In this document: positions 1-8,887 of the stretch, one piece after another | Layout of the letters: each line of letters opens with the position of its first letter | How positions within the stretch are numbered: the stretch's first letter is position 1 | Assembly (NCBI GenBank): GCA_020638035.1 | Contig: JACKJI010000004.1 | Location: forward strand, 139,313 to 203,312 | Source: Hyphomicrobiaceae bacterium | GTDB lineage: Bacteria; Pseudomonadota; Alphaproteobacteria; Rhizobiales; Hyphomicrobiaceae | DNA: 64,000 nucleotides | Direction: 5' to 3' | The notes under the pieces: model-generated | What the model was told of the DNA's origin: nothing | Database searches by the model: none | What the model saw: only the letters and a program-made list of their open reading frames with translations | Position numbers and translations under genes: made by a program

Positions 1-652
1 AGACCAGGGCGGGCGACATGACGGTGGCCTGGATCGCGTGTACCTACTCGACCAACGGCATGCCTGACCGGCACGACCAGGCGCTCAACTGCTACACGGA
101 TCGCGACAAGGTGTTCGAGGAAATCCGTTGGAACGCACAAGACCCGGATGTCGATGCGGTGATCGTGACACCGCACTGGGGCATCGAGAAGTCGCCTGAA
201 CCAAAACGATCAGACCGGGTCTATGCACGCGATGCCATCGAGGCCGGTGCGAGCGCGGTGGTCGGCACGCATCCGCATGTGCTGCAGGGTTGGGAAGATC
301 ACGGCCTCGGACGGGCGCGACGGACTGGTCGTTCTACTCGACCGGCAATTTCATTTCCAACCAGGTCTCCGACGATCAGCGCACGGGGATTATCGCGCTG
401 GTTGAGCTGACGCGCGTGTCGAGCACGCGCCGAGGTTTCGCAGCGGGCTTTATTCCTACGTGGGTGCAGCGCGGGCCCCATCGCGTCGACGAGATGCGGA
501 TCGATCAGCAGCGTGGGGCGAGGGCGTTTTCTCCGTCGTTGCGCTGGCTGCCGCTCGGCAACCAGCCAGTTGCGGCGAGCGACTTCCGCAACCTGGCGCG
601 GGCCTCGTCCGGTGACGGTGAATGCGGTGGAGCCACTGCCGGCGTACGGTAG
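1..652 (+). pseudogene. CapA-family (PGA_cap) protein, 3' part, frameshifted
   Basis: The three frames together spell the C-terminal half of a CapA/poly-gamma-glutamate-synthesis-type metallophosphatase-like protein. Frame one gives VIVTPHWGIE and GASAVVGTHPHVLQGWE, the two conserved blocks of this family. Around position 296 the reading moves to a second frame (KITASDGRDGLVV), and around 340 to a third (FYSTGNFISNQ), which runs to a stop at 650-652. The 5' end lies outside the window, and the first codons are open, so the gene starts upstream. No single frame encodes the whole. Either the gene is decayed or the assembly has small indels at two places. If intact it would be a secreted or membrane-anchored protein linked to capsule or polyglutamate metabolism, but that role is only known for a few members. 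Confidence 0.75.
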
Positions 653-696
653 AGCGCGTGCAATTTTCCTGAATCGCGAACGCGCTCTAGGCAACT

Positions 697-1146
697 TCAA
701 TCCGTTGATTTCGATGTCTGTGGTGGAGCGGCGTTACGACGTTGTGCGATGGCTGTGAGTAGCAGATCGAGATTGCGTACATTGCATCGGTAGAAGGTAT
801 CGGCGACGGGGCCGACGGCCGGCACGAGGCCGATGAGGAAGTCGATCGTGATGTGCCAGAGCATGCGGCGGATAAGCGATGCGTCGCTACCCAATTGGCG
901 CGCTATGCCGACGAGGCGCAGGCTCCACAGAGCCGCGGCCACATCGCCGACAACCGGTAGGATGCCGATCAGCGGGTCGAGGCCGAAGCGGATGTCGGTG
1001 CCTGGGATGCGGTAGCGGCTATCCAGGAGGACAGCTTCTCGCTCGATCTGTGCCAGCAGGGCCACGAACGCGGGGTCGACCGGCTCCCCAGGCTGGGGGA
1101 ACGTGAACCGGCGGGCGGGGGCGTTCGTGCTGTCGGCCTTGCTCAC
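697..1146 (-). CDS. DUF4112 domain protein
   Basis: A 149-residue protein starting at GTG 1146, which overlaps the TGA of the upstream aldolase gene (GTGA). The overlap decides this start over longer readings that would run inside the aldolase gene. The body matches the DUF4112 pattern: an N-terminal helix with LDSRYRIPGT, then FGLDPLIGILPVVGDV and a second hydrophobic stretch FLIGLVPAVGPVADTFYR, a twofold GxxPxxGD/A repeat of two membrane-associated hairpins. The function of the family is unknown. Translational coupling to the aldolase suggests co-expression only; I see no mechanistic link. Confidence 0.85.
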   Translation of the reverse strand: MSKADSTNAPARRFTFPQPGEPVDPAFVALLAQIEREAVLLDSRYRIPGTDIRFGLDPLIGILPVVGDVAAALWSLRLVGIARQLGSDASLIRRMLWHITIDFLIGLVPAVGPVADTFYRCNVRNLDLLLTAIAQRRNAAPPQTSKSTD

Positions 1147-1799
1147 AAAATCTTCTGTTTGGTCTTTGCCCAGTCGGCGAGGAACATCTCGACGCCCTTG
1201 TCGGTGAGTGGATGCTTGACGAGCTGTTTCAGGATTGCCGGGGGAATGGTGGCGACGTCGGCGCCGATCAAGGCAGCGTCCTTGACGTGGTTCACGGTGC
1301 GGATCGAGGCGGCGAGGATCTGCGTCGAGAGGTCGACGTAGTTGTCGTAGATCTGCCGGATCTCCTTGATCAGCATCATGCCGTCGAGGCCGATATCGTC
1401 GAGGCGGCCGATGAAGGGTGAGATGAACGTGGCGCCGGCCTTGGCGGCGAGCAGCGCCTGATTGGCCGAGAAGCACAGGGTGACGTTGACGAGCGTGCCT
1501 TCGCTGGTCAGCGTGCGGCAGGCTTTCAGCCCTTCCATGGTGAGCGGCACCTTGATGGTCACGTTCTTGGCGATCTTAGCCAGCTCGCGGCCTTCCGCGA
1601 CCATGCCTGCTGCGTCGAGTGCGGTGACCTCTGCTGACACGGGACCCGGGACAATGGCGCAGATCTCGGCGATCACCTCCTTGAAATCGCGACCGGATTT
1701 CGCGATCAGAGACGGATTCGTGGTGACGCCGTCGAGCAGTCCGGTCGCCGCCAGGTCGCGGATCTCGGCCACATCAGCGGTATCGACGAAGAATTTCAT
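1143..1799 (-). CDS. fsa: Transaldolase-like fructose-6-phosphate aldolase (TalC/MipB type)
   Basis: This 218-residue protein has the short (about 215 aa) transaldolase fold of the FSA/TalC group. It opens with MKFFVDTADVAEIRDL, followed by GVTTNPSL, the Schiff-base lysine block NVTIKVPLT (Lys near residue 84), NVTLCFSANQALLAAKAGATFISPFIGRLDD and a C-terminal KTKQKIL. Members either transfer dihydroxyacetone units in the pentose phosphate pathway or cleave fructose 6-phosphate. Sequence alone does not separate the two; many alphaproteobacterial members are annotated as transaldolase (tal). It is cytoplasmic. It is the first gene of a two-gene unit with the DUF4112 gene, divergent from priA with about 100 bp between. 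Confidence 0.92.
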   Translation of the reverse strand: MKFFVDTADVAEIRDLAATGLLDGVTTNPSLIAKSGRDFKEVIAEICAIVPGPVSAEVTALDAAGMVAEGRELAKIAKNVTIKVPLTMEGLKACRTLTSEGTLVNVTLCFSANQALLAAKAGATFISPFIGRLDDIGLDGMMLIKEIRQIYDNYVDLSTQILAASIRTVNHVKDAALIGADVATIPPAILKQLVKHPLTDKGVEMFLADWAKTKQKIL

Positions 1800-1903
1800 G
1801 ACTTCCGGCTCCCTTGCCCCGGCCTCGCCCCGGCGGGGCAGCTAGGTTATCTCATCATCGGGTTTGATTCTCGCGAGTTGCTTCTAGTCTGTCGGCGGGG
1901 CCT

Positions 1904-4135
1904 TTGGAAAGTCTTCTGGAACAGTTGGATGAAGAGCGTGCAGCGACGCCTGCCCTGGTGCCGGTGCTGCTGCCCGTCGCGCTCGACCAGACCTATGACT
2001 ACCGGCAGCCTGAGGCGGATGCGGCGGCGGGCCTCAGGCCCGGGGCCTTCGTGCTGGTACCATTTGGACCGCAGCGGCGGATCGGCGTGGTGTGGGACCA
2101 GGCGGTTGGCGAGGGCAAGCCGGTCGCTCCGTCCAGGTTGAAGGCCATCGACAGCGTTCTGGACGTACCGCCGCTGCCGGAGATCTCACTGCGGTTTGCC
2201 GAATGGATCGCGCGCTACACACTGGCGCCGCTCGGCATGGTCGTGCGCATGATGATGAGTGCACAATCGGTGTTCGAGCCTGCGAGTCCGCGGTTCGGTG
2301 TGCGCTATGTCGCCGAGGCGGCCGATCCGCCGCGGATGACGCCGGCGCGGCAGCGGGTGCTGGATGTCGCATCGGACAGCTTGATCCGTGTGAAGTCGGC
2401 CCTGGCGCAGGAGGCCGGGTGCTCGACGGGCGTGGTCGACGGATTGGTGGCCTCGGGCAATCTGGTCGAGGTGGCAATACCCGAACGGCGGCCGGCGCGG
2501 CTTGAAGCCGACCACCGGGCCAATGTCTTCACCGACGATCAGCAACGCGCCGTTGAAACGCTACGGTCGGCTGTCGATGCCAAGACCTTTTCCGTCTCAC
2601 TGCTCGACGGTGTGACGGGATCGGGCAAGACGGAGGTCTATTTCGAGGCGGTAGCGCGGGCGTTGGCGCAGGGCCAGCAGGCGCTCATCATGCTGCCGGA
2701 GATTGCGCTCACCAGCCAGTTCATGAGCCGGTTCGCCGAGCGGTTCGGCGGCGCGCCAGTGGAGTGGCATTCGGCGTTGTCGCCCCTAGATCGTGCGCGG
2801 GCCTGGCGCTGGGTGGCGGAAGGCCAGGCAAGGGTCGTGGTCGGCGCCCGCTCGGCGCTGTTCCTGCCCTATCCGGATCTTGGGCTCGTGATCGTCGATG
2901 AAGAGCACGACCAGGGCTACAAGCAGGACGACCGGGTGCACTATCAGGCGCGCGACATGGCGGTGGTGCGCGGTTCGCTTGGTGCGTTCCCGGTGGTGCT
3001 CGCGTCGGCGACGCCCTCTATCGAAAGTCACGTCAACGCATCGACGGGGCGCTATCGCCATGTGGTGTTGCCCGGTCGATATTCGGGCGCGGAGCTGCCG
3101 GAGATCACCGGCATCGACCTGCGTGCCGAGCAACCCGACAAAGGGCGATGGCTGGCGCCGCCGCTCGTGTCCGCGGTGGAGGAGACGCTCGCGAAGGGGC
3201 AGCAGTCGCTTCTGTTCCTCAACCGGCGGGGGTATGCGCCGCTGACGCTGTGCCGCGCGTGCGGTCACCGCATCGAGTGCCCGCAGTGCACGGCGTGGCT
3301 CGTCGAGCATCGGTTCCGCAACCGGCTGCATTGTCATCATTGCGGGTTCTCGCTGCCAGTGCCTGAGAAATGCGCCAAGTGCGGCGAGGAGGGCGGGCTC
3401 GTCGCCTGTGGTCCCGGTGTGGAGCGGGTGGCCGAAGAGGTGGCGGAGCGCTTCCCGGCGGCGCGTTTGGCGCTGTTGTCGTCCGATCTCATTCCAGGTC
3501 TCGTCGAGATGCGGCAGGTGATCAAAGGGATCGAGAATGGCGAAGCCGATATCATTATCGGCACGCAGATCGTCGCGAAGGGGCACCACTTTCCCGACCT
3601 GTCATTGGTGGGCGTCGTCGACGGCGATCTTGGCCTTGCACAAGGTGCCGATCCACGCGCGGGCGAGCGGACATTCCAGCTTCTGCATCAGGTGACAGGA
3701 CGCGCAGGGCGAGCCTATGCCGGCGGACGCGGAATGGTGCAGACGTACAACCCGGATCATCCGGTGATGCAGGCGATCATATCGGGTGATCGAGAATCGT
3801 TTCTGGCGCAGGAGATCCGTGTGCGCCAGCGCGGGCTGTTGCCGCCGTTCGGGCGGCTCGCCGCGCTCGTCATCTCGGCGCGCGACAAGACGCTTGCAGA
3901 GAATGCGGCGCGCGAGATTGCGCGGGCCGCGCCGTACTCGGAGAAGATCCAGGTACTTGGACCAGCGGAGGCGCCGCTCGCCATTATCCGCGGCCGGCAC
4001 CGCTGGCGGCTTCTGGTGAAAGCTTCGCGTGAACTCGATATCCAGAGCTACATCCGCGCCTGGATGGAGGCGGTACCCCCGATCAAGGGCGACTTGCGCC
4101 TGTCGATCGATATCGATCCGTATAGCTTCCTGTAA
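1904..4135 (+). CDS. priA: Primosomal protein N' (replication restart helicase PriA)
   Basis: A 743-residue superfamily 2 DNA helicase that reloads the replisome at stalled forks. An N-terminal DNA-binding region comes first (LPVALDQTYDYRQP, residues 23-36). The helicase core then carries Walker A GVTGSGKT at 236-243, the DEEH box near 333, LASATPS and a Zn-binding insertion of eight cysteines around 450-495 (CRACG, CPQC, CHHCG, CAKCG). The C-terminal motifs GTQIVAKGHHFP and HQVTGRAGRA follow. Length is normal for the family. The start is a TTG at 1904; no ATG lies in a better place upstream of the conserved N terminus. It is alone or first in a unit, with a hypothetical gene beginning 6 bp after its stop. 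Confidence 0.96.
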   Translation: MESLLEQLDEERAATPALVPVLLPVALDQTYDYRQPEADAAAGLRPGAFVLVPFGPQRRIGVVWDQAVGEGKPVAPSRLKAIDSVLDVPPLPEISLRFAEWIARYTLAPLGMVVRMMMSAQSVFEPASPRFGVRYVAEAADPPRMTPARQRVLDVASDSLIRVKSALAQEAGCSTGVVDGLVASGNLVEVAIPERRPARLEADHRANVFTDDQQRAVETLRSAVDAKTFSVSLLDGVTGSGKTEVYFEAVARALAQGQQALIMLPEIALTSQFMSRFAERFGGAPVEWHSALSPLDRARAWRWVAEGQARVVVGARSALFLPYPDLGLVIVDEEHDQGYKQDDRVHYQARDMAVVRGSLGAFPVVLASATPSIESHVNASTGRYRHVVLPGRYSGAELPEITGIDLRAEQPDKGRWLAPPLVSAVEETLAKGQQSLLFLNRRGYAPLTLCRACGHRIECPQCTAWLVEHRFRNRLHCHHCGFSLPVPEKCAKCGEEGGLVACGPGVERVAEEVAERFPAARLALLSSDLIPGLVEMRQVIKGIENGEADIIIGTQIVAKGHHFPDLSLVGVVDGDLGLAQGADPRAGERTFQLLHQVTGRAGRAYAGGRGMVQTYNPDHPVMQAIISGDRESFLAQEIRVRQRGLLPPFGRLAALVISARDKTLAENAAREIARAAPYSEKIQVLGPAEAPLAIIRGRHRWRLLVKASRELDIQSYIRAWMEAVPPIKGDLRLSIDIDPYSFL

Positions 4136-4140
4136 TTTCC

Positions 4141-4932
4141 GTGAGCGGCTTGCCACTCACCTTTTCAAATGTACATGGACAATACCGACCTACATGGGCT
4201 CCATTGAATGAATTGCCATTCAAGGGTGAGGCCGGATTGCTAGAGCAGGTATTGCGGAGAGCGTGTCTTGCGCTGGGCATTGTGGCGCTCGCCGCCGCTG
4301 ACGCTTCGGCGGACGAAATGCAATGTCCGGGTGCACCGACCAGCGTGATATCTCCGACAAAAGATCTGGCGGCGCGCATCTGTGCCGCCGCAATCTGGGC
4401 CGAAGCCTTTTTTGTCCGGTGCGGTCTGGTGCAGGAACGCACGCTTTCAATTGATGTCGTCGATCGACTGACGCATCCACTGGGCCTTCCCGTCATCGCG
4501 ACGTTCGATGCAACAAAATGGAAAATCCAAATCTCAACATACGAGGCGGTGCAGTCGATCATACTGCCAGGCAGCGTTTACAGGATGCTGCCGCCCCGGG
4601 ACGTCTACGATAGTCTCGTCGTGCATGAAGTTGCGCACGCGATCTTTCGCGAGCACGTGCACGATCTCAATATTCCGGTCTCTGCGCACGAATATGTGGC
4701 GTACGCGATCCAGATTGCATCGCTGCCACCGGAGGCGCGCGATACGTTTCTGTTGGGGTTTCCGCGTCAGACGCCAAGTGGCTTTGGCATCTTCAATGAA
4801 GTCTACCTGGCGATGGGGCCGTTGCGCTTTGGTGCCAACGCGTATCGACATCTCTTCAAGGACAACATGAGCTGTCAGACGATAAGGCGTATCGCTGCGG
4901 GGGAAGCTGATTTCCCGCTGCCGTTGGAATGA
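4141..4932 (+). CDS. Putative secreted HExxH protein (DUF6639-like)
   Basis: I recognise this only as resembling DUF6639, small secreted proteins of alphaproteobacteria with a metallopeptidase-like motif. A hydrophobic segment (RACLALGIVALAAADASA) reads as a signal peptide, and the mature part carries VVHEVAHAIFREH, an HExxH motif like a gluzincin zinc site. Four cysteines occur in the mature part. The longest start is GTG 4141; an internal TTG near 4237 would put the signal peptide at the very N terminus and may be the true start. Peptidase activity is not demonstrated for such proteins. Nearby genes give no clue beyond lying 6 bp after priA. Confidence 0.6.
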   Translation: MSGLPLTFSNVHGQYRPTWAPLNELPFKGEAGLLEQVLRRACLALGIVALAAADASADEMQCPGAPTSVISPTKDLAARICAAAIWAEAFFVRCGLVQERTLSIDVVDRLTHPLGLPVIATFDATKWKIQISTYEAVQSIILPGSVYRMLPPRDVYDSLVVHEVAHAIFREHVHDLNIPVSAHEYVAYAIQIASLPPEARDTFLLGFPRQTPSGFGIFNEVYLAMGPLRFGANAYRHLFKDNMSCQTIRRIAAGEADFPLPLE

Positions 4933-5043
4933 AGCGATCGAAGCTTGGGTTGAGTTGTTGCGAGCGGTAGGCGGCCGTCGATCAACATGGCTTCCGTATC
5001 ATTGTCTTTCCGTCATCGTGAACCGCTGGCTTGCCGGTCTGTC

Positions 5044-5515
5044 TCATTCGAGGTCCACATAGGCTATGAACCGTGGCGGGTGAAACCAAGGCCGTCGTAG
5101 AAGGCGTGGGCGTTGTGAAAAGCGTGTGTGCGAGGAGAGCTGGAGCTTGTAGCAGTTTGTCTCACGAGCCTTTGCCATCGCATGATGCATCATGGCCTTG
5201 CCGATGCCGAGACCTTGTCGTTTGCGCGTGACCACCACCTGTTCGACGATGGCGAGCGCAGCCGACCGTCGCGTGCGGGCGATGTTGTCCATAGATGAGA
5301 AGTGCGTAGGTGCCGACCTGGGAGTCACCGGGTTCGGTTGCGACATAGAGGCGGTAGTCGGGATAACGCCCCATGCGCGCGAGAATGGCGCGTGCACGAG
5401 CGAGATCCATCGTCGCAACGTTGCCGAAGCCGGCCTCGGCGTAAAGAGCGAGGATCGCCGGCAAGTCAGCCTCGGTGGCCAGCTGTATGGTGCAGAGCGG
5501 GGATAGATGCTGCAT
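5044..5515 (-). pseudogene. GNAT-family N-acetyltransferase, broken by frameshifts
   Basis: An acetyltransferase whose fold is spread over two frames. From ATG 5515 the N-terminal half reads IQLATEADLPAILALYAEAGF up to GTYALLI. One extra base near 5290 moves the reading to a frame with MDNIARTRRSAALAIVEQVVV and the acetyl-CoA loop RKRQGLGIGKAMM, which matches Q/RxxGxG/A. An extra T in a T-run near 5125 and a missing T near 5070 would be needed to restore HNAHAFYDGLGF and then FIAYVDLE. That makes three small indels in about 470 bp. Either it is a decayed gene or the assembly has homopolymer errors here. The family acetylates amines of unknown substrates; no substrate can be named. Confidence 0.7.
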
Positions 5516-5636
5516 CCGCAGCAGACTAGCGGGCAGGTCGAGCGTGGTGAAATTGACGGGCTCGTTTGGACGATAGATCGCAACCGGGCATGGCGACGTC
5601 AGCCGCCCGGGCGACGGGCCAAAGGCGGTTCCGGTG

Positions 5637-8234
5637 TTATGCCTTGCCGGGTTTGCGCGGCTTGACGATCTCGGTGTGGAACTGACCGTAGTATTTCACG
5701 CCGAGGAAGTTGCCGTTCATCCACATGACGTCGCAGAAAACCGACGTACGCTCCTGAGCGTAGTAGAACGTGAGCGTCAGACGCTCACCGACGCTGATGC
5801 GGTTGGTGCCACCGAATATGCGGTCGGGTTTCATCTCGATCTTGGCGCCGCGCGAGGACTTGTCGACAAGGAAACAGGAGAGCGGTTGGCCCCATTCCTC
5901 TCGCCACAATGTGACCGGCATGCGCGAAGGGACGCGCTTCTCGCGGCCGCGACGTTCCGCCGTCTCTTGCGGGTCGCTCGTGACGATATGGGAGTTGTCT
6001 GGCTGGCTGGTTTCGTAGATCGCGAGGTCGGTACCGGTCGGCGCGTGCGGGATGGGCGCTTGGGATGCTGACCGCCGATCGGCGTGGCTTGTTTTCGATT
6101 TTGGTAACTCGCCGGACGCGATGGTGTCTTCTTGATCTTCGCTGTGGGATGGCGGGGCGTCGTGCCTGTCGCCTTCCAGGAATTCGCCGGCATCATGCGC
6201 AACCCGCGCCTCGGCAGCTTCGGCGAACTCCTGGTCGAGTTCGTCTTCGTCGGCTGCGACGTCATCGTCCGCCAGCGCCGCGTCGAATGTCGCGGCGGCC
6301 GTGCTGCTCTTGATTGGCGGCGGCTCTGCGGCGCCAAAGACCGGCGTGGATGAGTGATGTGAGACCTGGGTTATTTTCAATGCCGCCAGTCTCGAGGCGG
6401 CGTCGGCAGCCTGCTTGCGGGCTTCGTCGCGCTCGAATTCGGCGCTGTAACGCGCGGCCTCGGCGATCGCGAGTTCGTTGTCCAGGGCATCGAGGCGCTG
6501 GCGCAGGTCTGCCAGCTCGCTGTCCTTTTTGGTGGAATCAATATTGTTTTTGGCGGCATCACGCAATGCCGCGATTTCATCGGTAGCCTTTGTCGCTGCT
6601 GTTTGCGCCTTTTCGCGCTCGGTCTTTAAGGTTGCTTCCAGGCGGGTAATTTGCTCGCGCAACACCGCGACTTCTTCGAGAGTCGGGCGCTCGAGGGCGG
6701 CATTATCGCGCTCGATTGCGTTTGCGGCGATCTCCTGCGCTGCGAGGCGGAGCGCTTGAATCTCCTCCTGGGCTTCGCGCACTGCGGTGCGGGCCTCAGC
6801 GCGTTCCTTCTCGAGCGTGGCGCGCAGTTCGTCGGTGGTAGCGCTGGTGGCGTCGCGCTCGCTCGTTATGGCATCGAGCTGCTGACGCAGCTTGCCGATC
6901 TCGGTGCGCAGCTCCTCTGCCTCCCGGCGCGCAGTCTCAAGGCGCTCGTAGGTCTCGGCTTCCTGCTTCGCACGCTCCTCAGCAAGATGTTCTGCGGCAT
7001 AGCGGAGGGCGGCAATCTGCTCTTGTGCGTCCTTGGTCTCCCGGATTGCCTTAGCGGCCGTCTGGCGACTGTCGTCCCGCTCGGATTCGAGTGTAGGGAT
7101 CTTGTCGGCAAGTGCACTGGCCTGCTGCTCGGCAGCTTCGGCGCGCGCAGCTGCCTGCATCTCGCGCGCGTGGGCCTCGGCGGCGGTGCTCGCAGCCTTG
7201 TCAGCTGCCTGACGCAACGTCGCGACTTCATTGCTGGTCAATTCCGAGGCGTGACGCGCGGCCGTCAGCTCAGCATCGGCTTTGTTCTGTGCCGCGTGCG
7301 AACTCTCAAGAACCGCCTCCAGTTCTGAGATGCGGGCGCGCAGCGCAACGTTCTCCTCTTCGTACTGTCGGGCGAGGGTGATGTCGGCATCGCTTGCGGT
7401 GTCTGGCTGGCCCTGCTGCACAGCTTCACGCAGGGCGACAATCTCGGCACGCGCCTCTTCGAGGGCGTTGCGGGCCTTGTCGCGCTGCGTTTCGGCCTCC
7501 TTGCGCGAGGCCAGCTCGAGCATCAACTTGGCTTCGAGCTTGGCGCGTGCTCCGGTTTCGTTGGGCTGCGGCGTGACAGCGGACGCGTTTGTCGGCGCGG
7601 CGCGGAGGCGGCGCAGCTCGAGGTCGGCGGTGGCGACGGCGCGAAGGGCGTCGGCATGAAGTTGCTCAGCGTCAGTACGCCCTTGTTCGGCCTCGCGACG
7701 CGCCTTCTGCTCGAGGGCGATTGCGGCTTCGAGTTCCTCGGTCCGGCGTAGAGCGTTCTCAAGCTCTCGCAAGGCTTCCGACTCGCGCTGCTCGGCCAAT
7801 TCGAGCTGCTCGATCGCCTCCTTGAACAGGGAGATATCGTCGGTGTGTTCCGTCGGGACCGCCGTGTTGCGCACGGTGCCGTCACCGCGGTCGTGCTCGC
7901 CGGCGCCATCCGTTGGTGCGTAGTCACCGTCGGTGAATCGGGGGACGAGGCCGCCGACGTCATGCGTGAAGACATCTGGGGGCGCGTGCGGATGGTCGAT
8001 CGTGTCGCCGGCCAAGTCTATTTCGGAATGGCTGGAGAGTTCGTAATCGCCGGCGTCGTCGTGTACAGCGATCGTCGGCATCCTGTGGCGCCGCTCTACA
8101 TACGACCGGTCGATCGGGACGCGGGGCGCCTTCGGTGCGTTGTAGACTTCATTCAACCGCTCGGACGCCTCAATTGCTGCATTGAGGCGCTTAACAAGCC
8201 GTCCGTTTTTTCGCCGCCAAAAAGAGGAGAGCAA
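5637..8234 (-). CDS. Large coiled-coil protein with C-terminal PilZ domain
   Basis: An 865-residue protein. Residues about 1-130 are polar and low in complexity. From about 135 to 590 there is an almost unbroken Ala/Glu/Lys/Arg-rich heptad region (repeats like LREAVQ, EAxxxRDxA, AELRA) typical of a long coiled coil, followed by an acidic linker. The last hundred residues form a PilZ domain, with RxxxR-type block KRVPSRMPVTL and the SxxG block DKSSRGAKIEM, the two cyclic-di-GMP-binding elements. No membrane segment or signal peptide is visible. The start is a TTG at 8234, because a TGA lies in frame just upstream and no ATG fits. The likely role is a cyclic-di-GMP-responsive scaffold, which is inference. 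Neighbouring genes are unrelated. Confidence 0.82.
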   Translation of the reverse strand: MLSSFWRRKNGRLVKRLNAAIEASERLNEVYNAPKAPRVPIDRSYVERRHRMPTIAVHDDAGDYELSSHSEIDLAGDTIDHPHAPPDVFTHDVGGLVPRFTDGDYAPTDGAGEHDRGDGTVRNTAVPTEHTDDISLFKEAIEQLELAEQRESEALRELENALRRTEELEAAIALEQKARREAEQGRTDAEQLHADALRAVATADLELRRLRAAPTNASAVTPQPNETGARAKLEAKLMLELASRKEAETQRDKARNALEEARAEIVALREAVQQGQPDTASDADITLARQYEEENVALRARISELEAVLESSHAAQNKADAELTAARHASELTSNEVATLRQAADKAASTAAEAHAREMQAAARAEAAEQQASALADKIPTLESERDDSRQTAAKAIRETKDAQEQIAALRYAAEHLAEERAKQEAETYERLETARREAEELRTEIGKLRQQLDAITSERDATSATTDELRATLEKERAEARTAVREAQEEIQALRLAAQEIAANAIERDNAALERPTLEEVAVLREQITRLEATLKTEREKAQTAATKATDEIAALRDAAKNNIDSTKKDSELADLRQRLDALDNELAIAEAARYSAEFERDEARKQAADAASRLAALKITQVSHHSSTPVFGAAEPPPIKSSTAAATFDAALADDDVAADEDELDQEFAEAAEARVAHDAGEFLEGDRHDAPPSHSEDQEDTIASGELPKSKTSHADRRSASQAPIPHAPTGTDLAIYETSQPDNSHIVTSDPQETAERRGREKRVPSRMPVTLWREEWGQPLSCFLVDKSSRGAKIEMKPDRIFGGTNRISVGERLTLTFYYAQERTSVFCDVMWMNGNFLGVKYYGQFHTEIVKPRKPGKA

Positions 8235-8887
8235 GGCGAAATCCCTCTGCGTTCATTTCTGGGTTGGTAGACATGGGTATATCAACGCCATGTTAAACGA
8301 GATTTAATCCTGGCTCTTCAGATCAATTACTGAAACATTTACGGTTAATGGTGCAGCGTTAACGAATCTTGCGAAATCGTAAGCGCTATTTGCAACATGT
8401 TGATATGCAAGTTAAAAATTTCGGCTTTGGCGAATTTTATGTTGGTTGATTAAGGGCTGTAATTTCGAGGTTGAACGAGGTTTTTTCAAGGGGCCCTCGT
8501 CACGTTGACGTCTCGTTCCGATTGCTTATTTTTACCATTTTGTTGAGCGCTCGTGATCTCGAGAAATCGCTCGCAACTCCCGAAAACGGCCCGTTCTGCT
8601 TTTTTGCAAATCTCAATCGGTGCGTCGTGAAGGTTGTGGGCCATATCGGGAGCGGCAGGGTGCATTGCCTGTCGGCCAGGAGCGGCGGTGTATGACCAAG
8701 GCCTGAAGCAGGGGAGCAGGTCGGGCATGGGCAGGTTTCATGTGCCTCCAACCGTGGTTGCAGTCCCTTGTTTAGAGCATAGTCTGCACGGTGTGCCGCG
8801 GCATGCCTCGGCCGGACATGGGCTCAAGGGTCGGCTGCCCGCATGCCGGTCATGAGCAAGTCGGCAATCAGATCGCAAGAGGAATTG
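8235..8887. other. Gene-free stretch, AT-rich in its first half
   Basis: About 650 bp between a minus-strand TTG start and a plus-strand ATG start, so both promoters should lie here. Positions 8280-8470 are clearly richer in A and T than the surroundings. The short open frames in it (for example 8471-8695) have no recognisable domain and no convincing ribosome-binding site. I see no RNA gene. Confidence 0.5.

Noticed and set aside
8471..8695. 74-residue open frame in the AT-rich gap
   Set aside because: No domain, no convincing ribosome-binding site, and the opposite strand is equally open.
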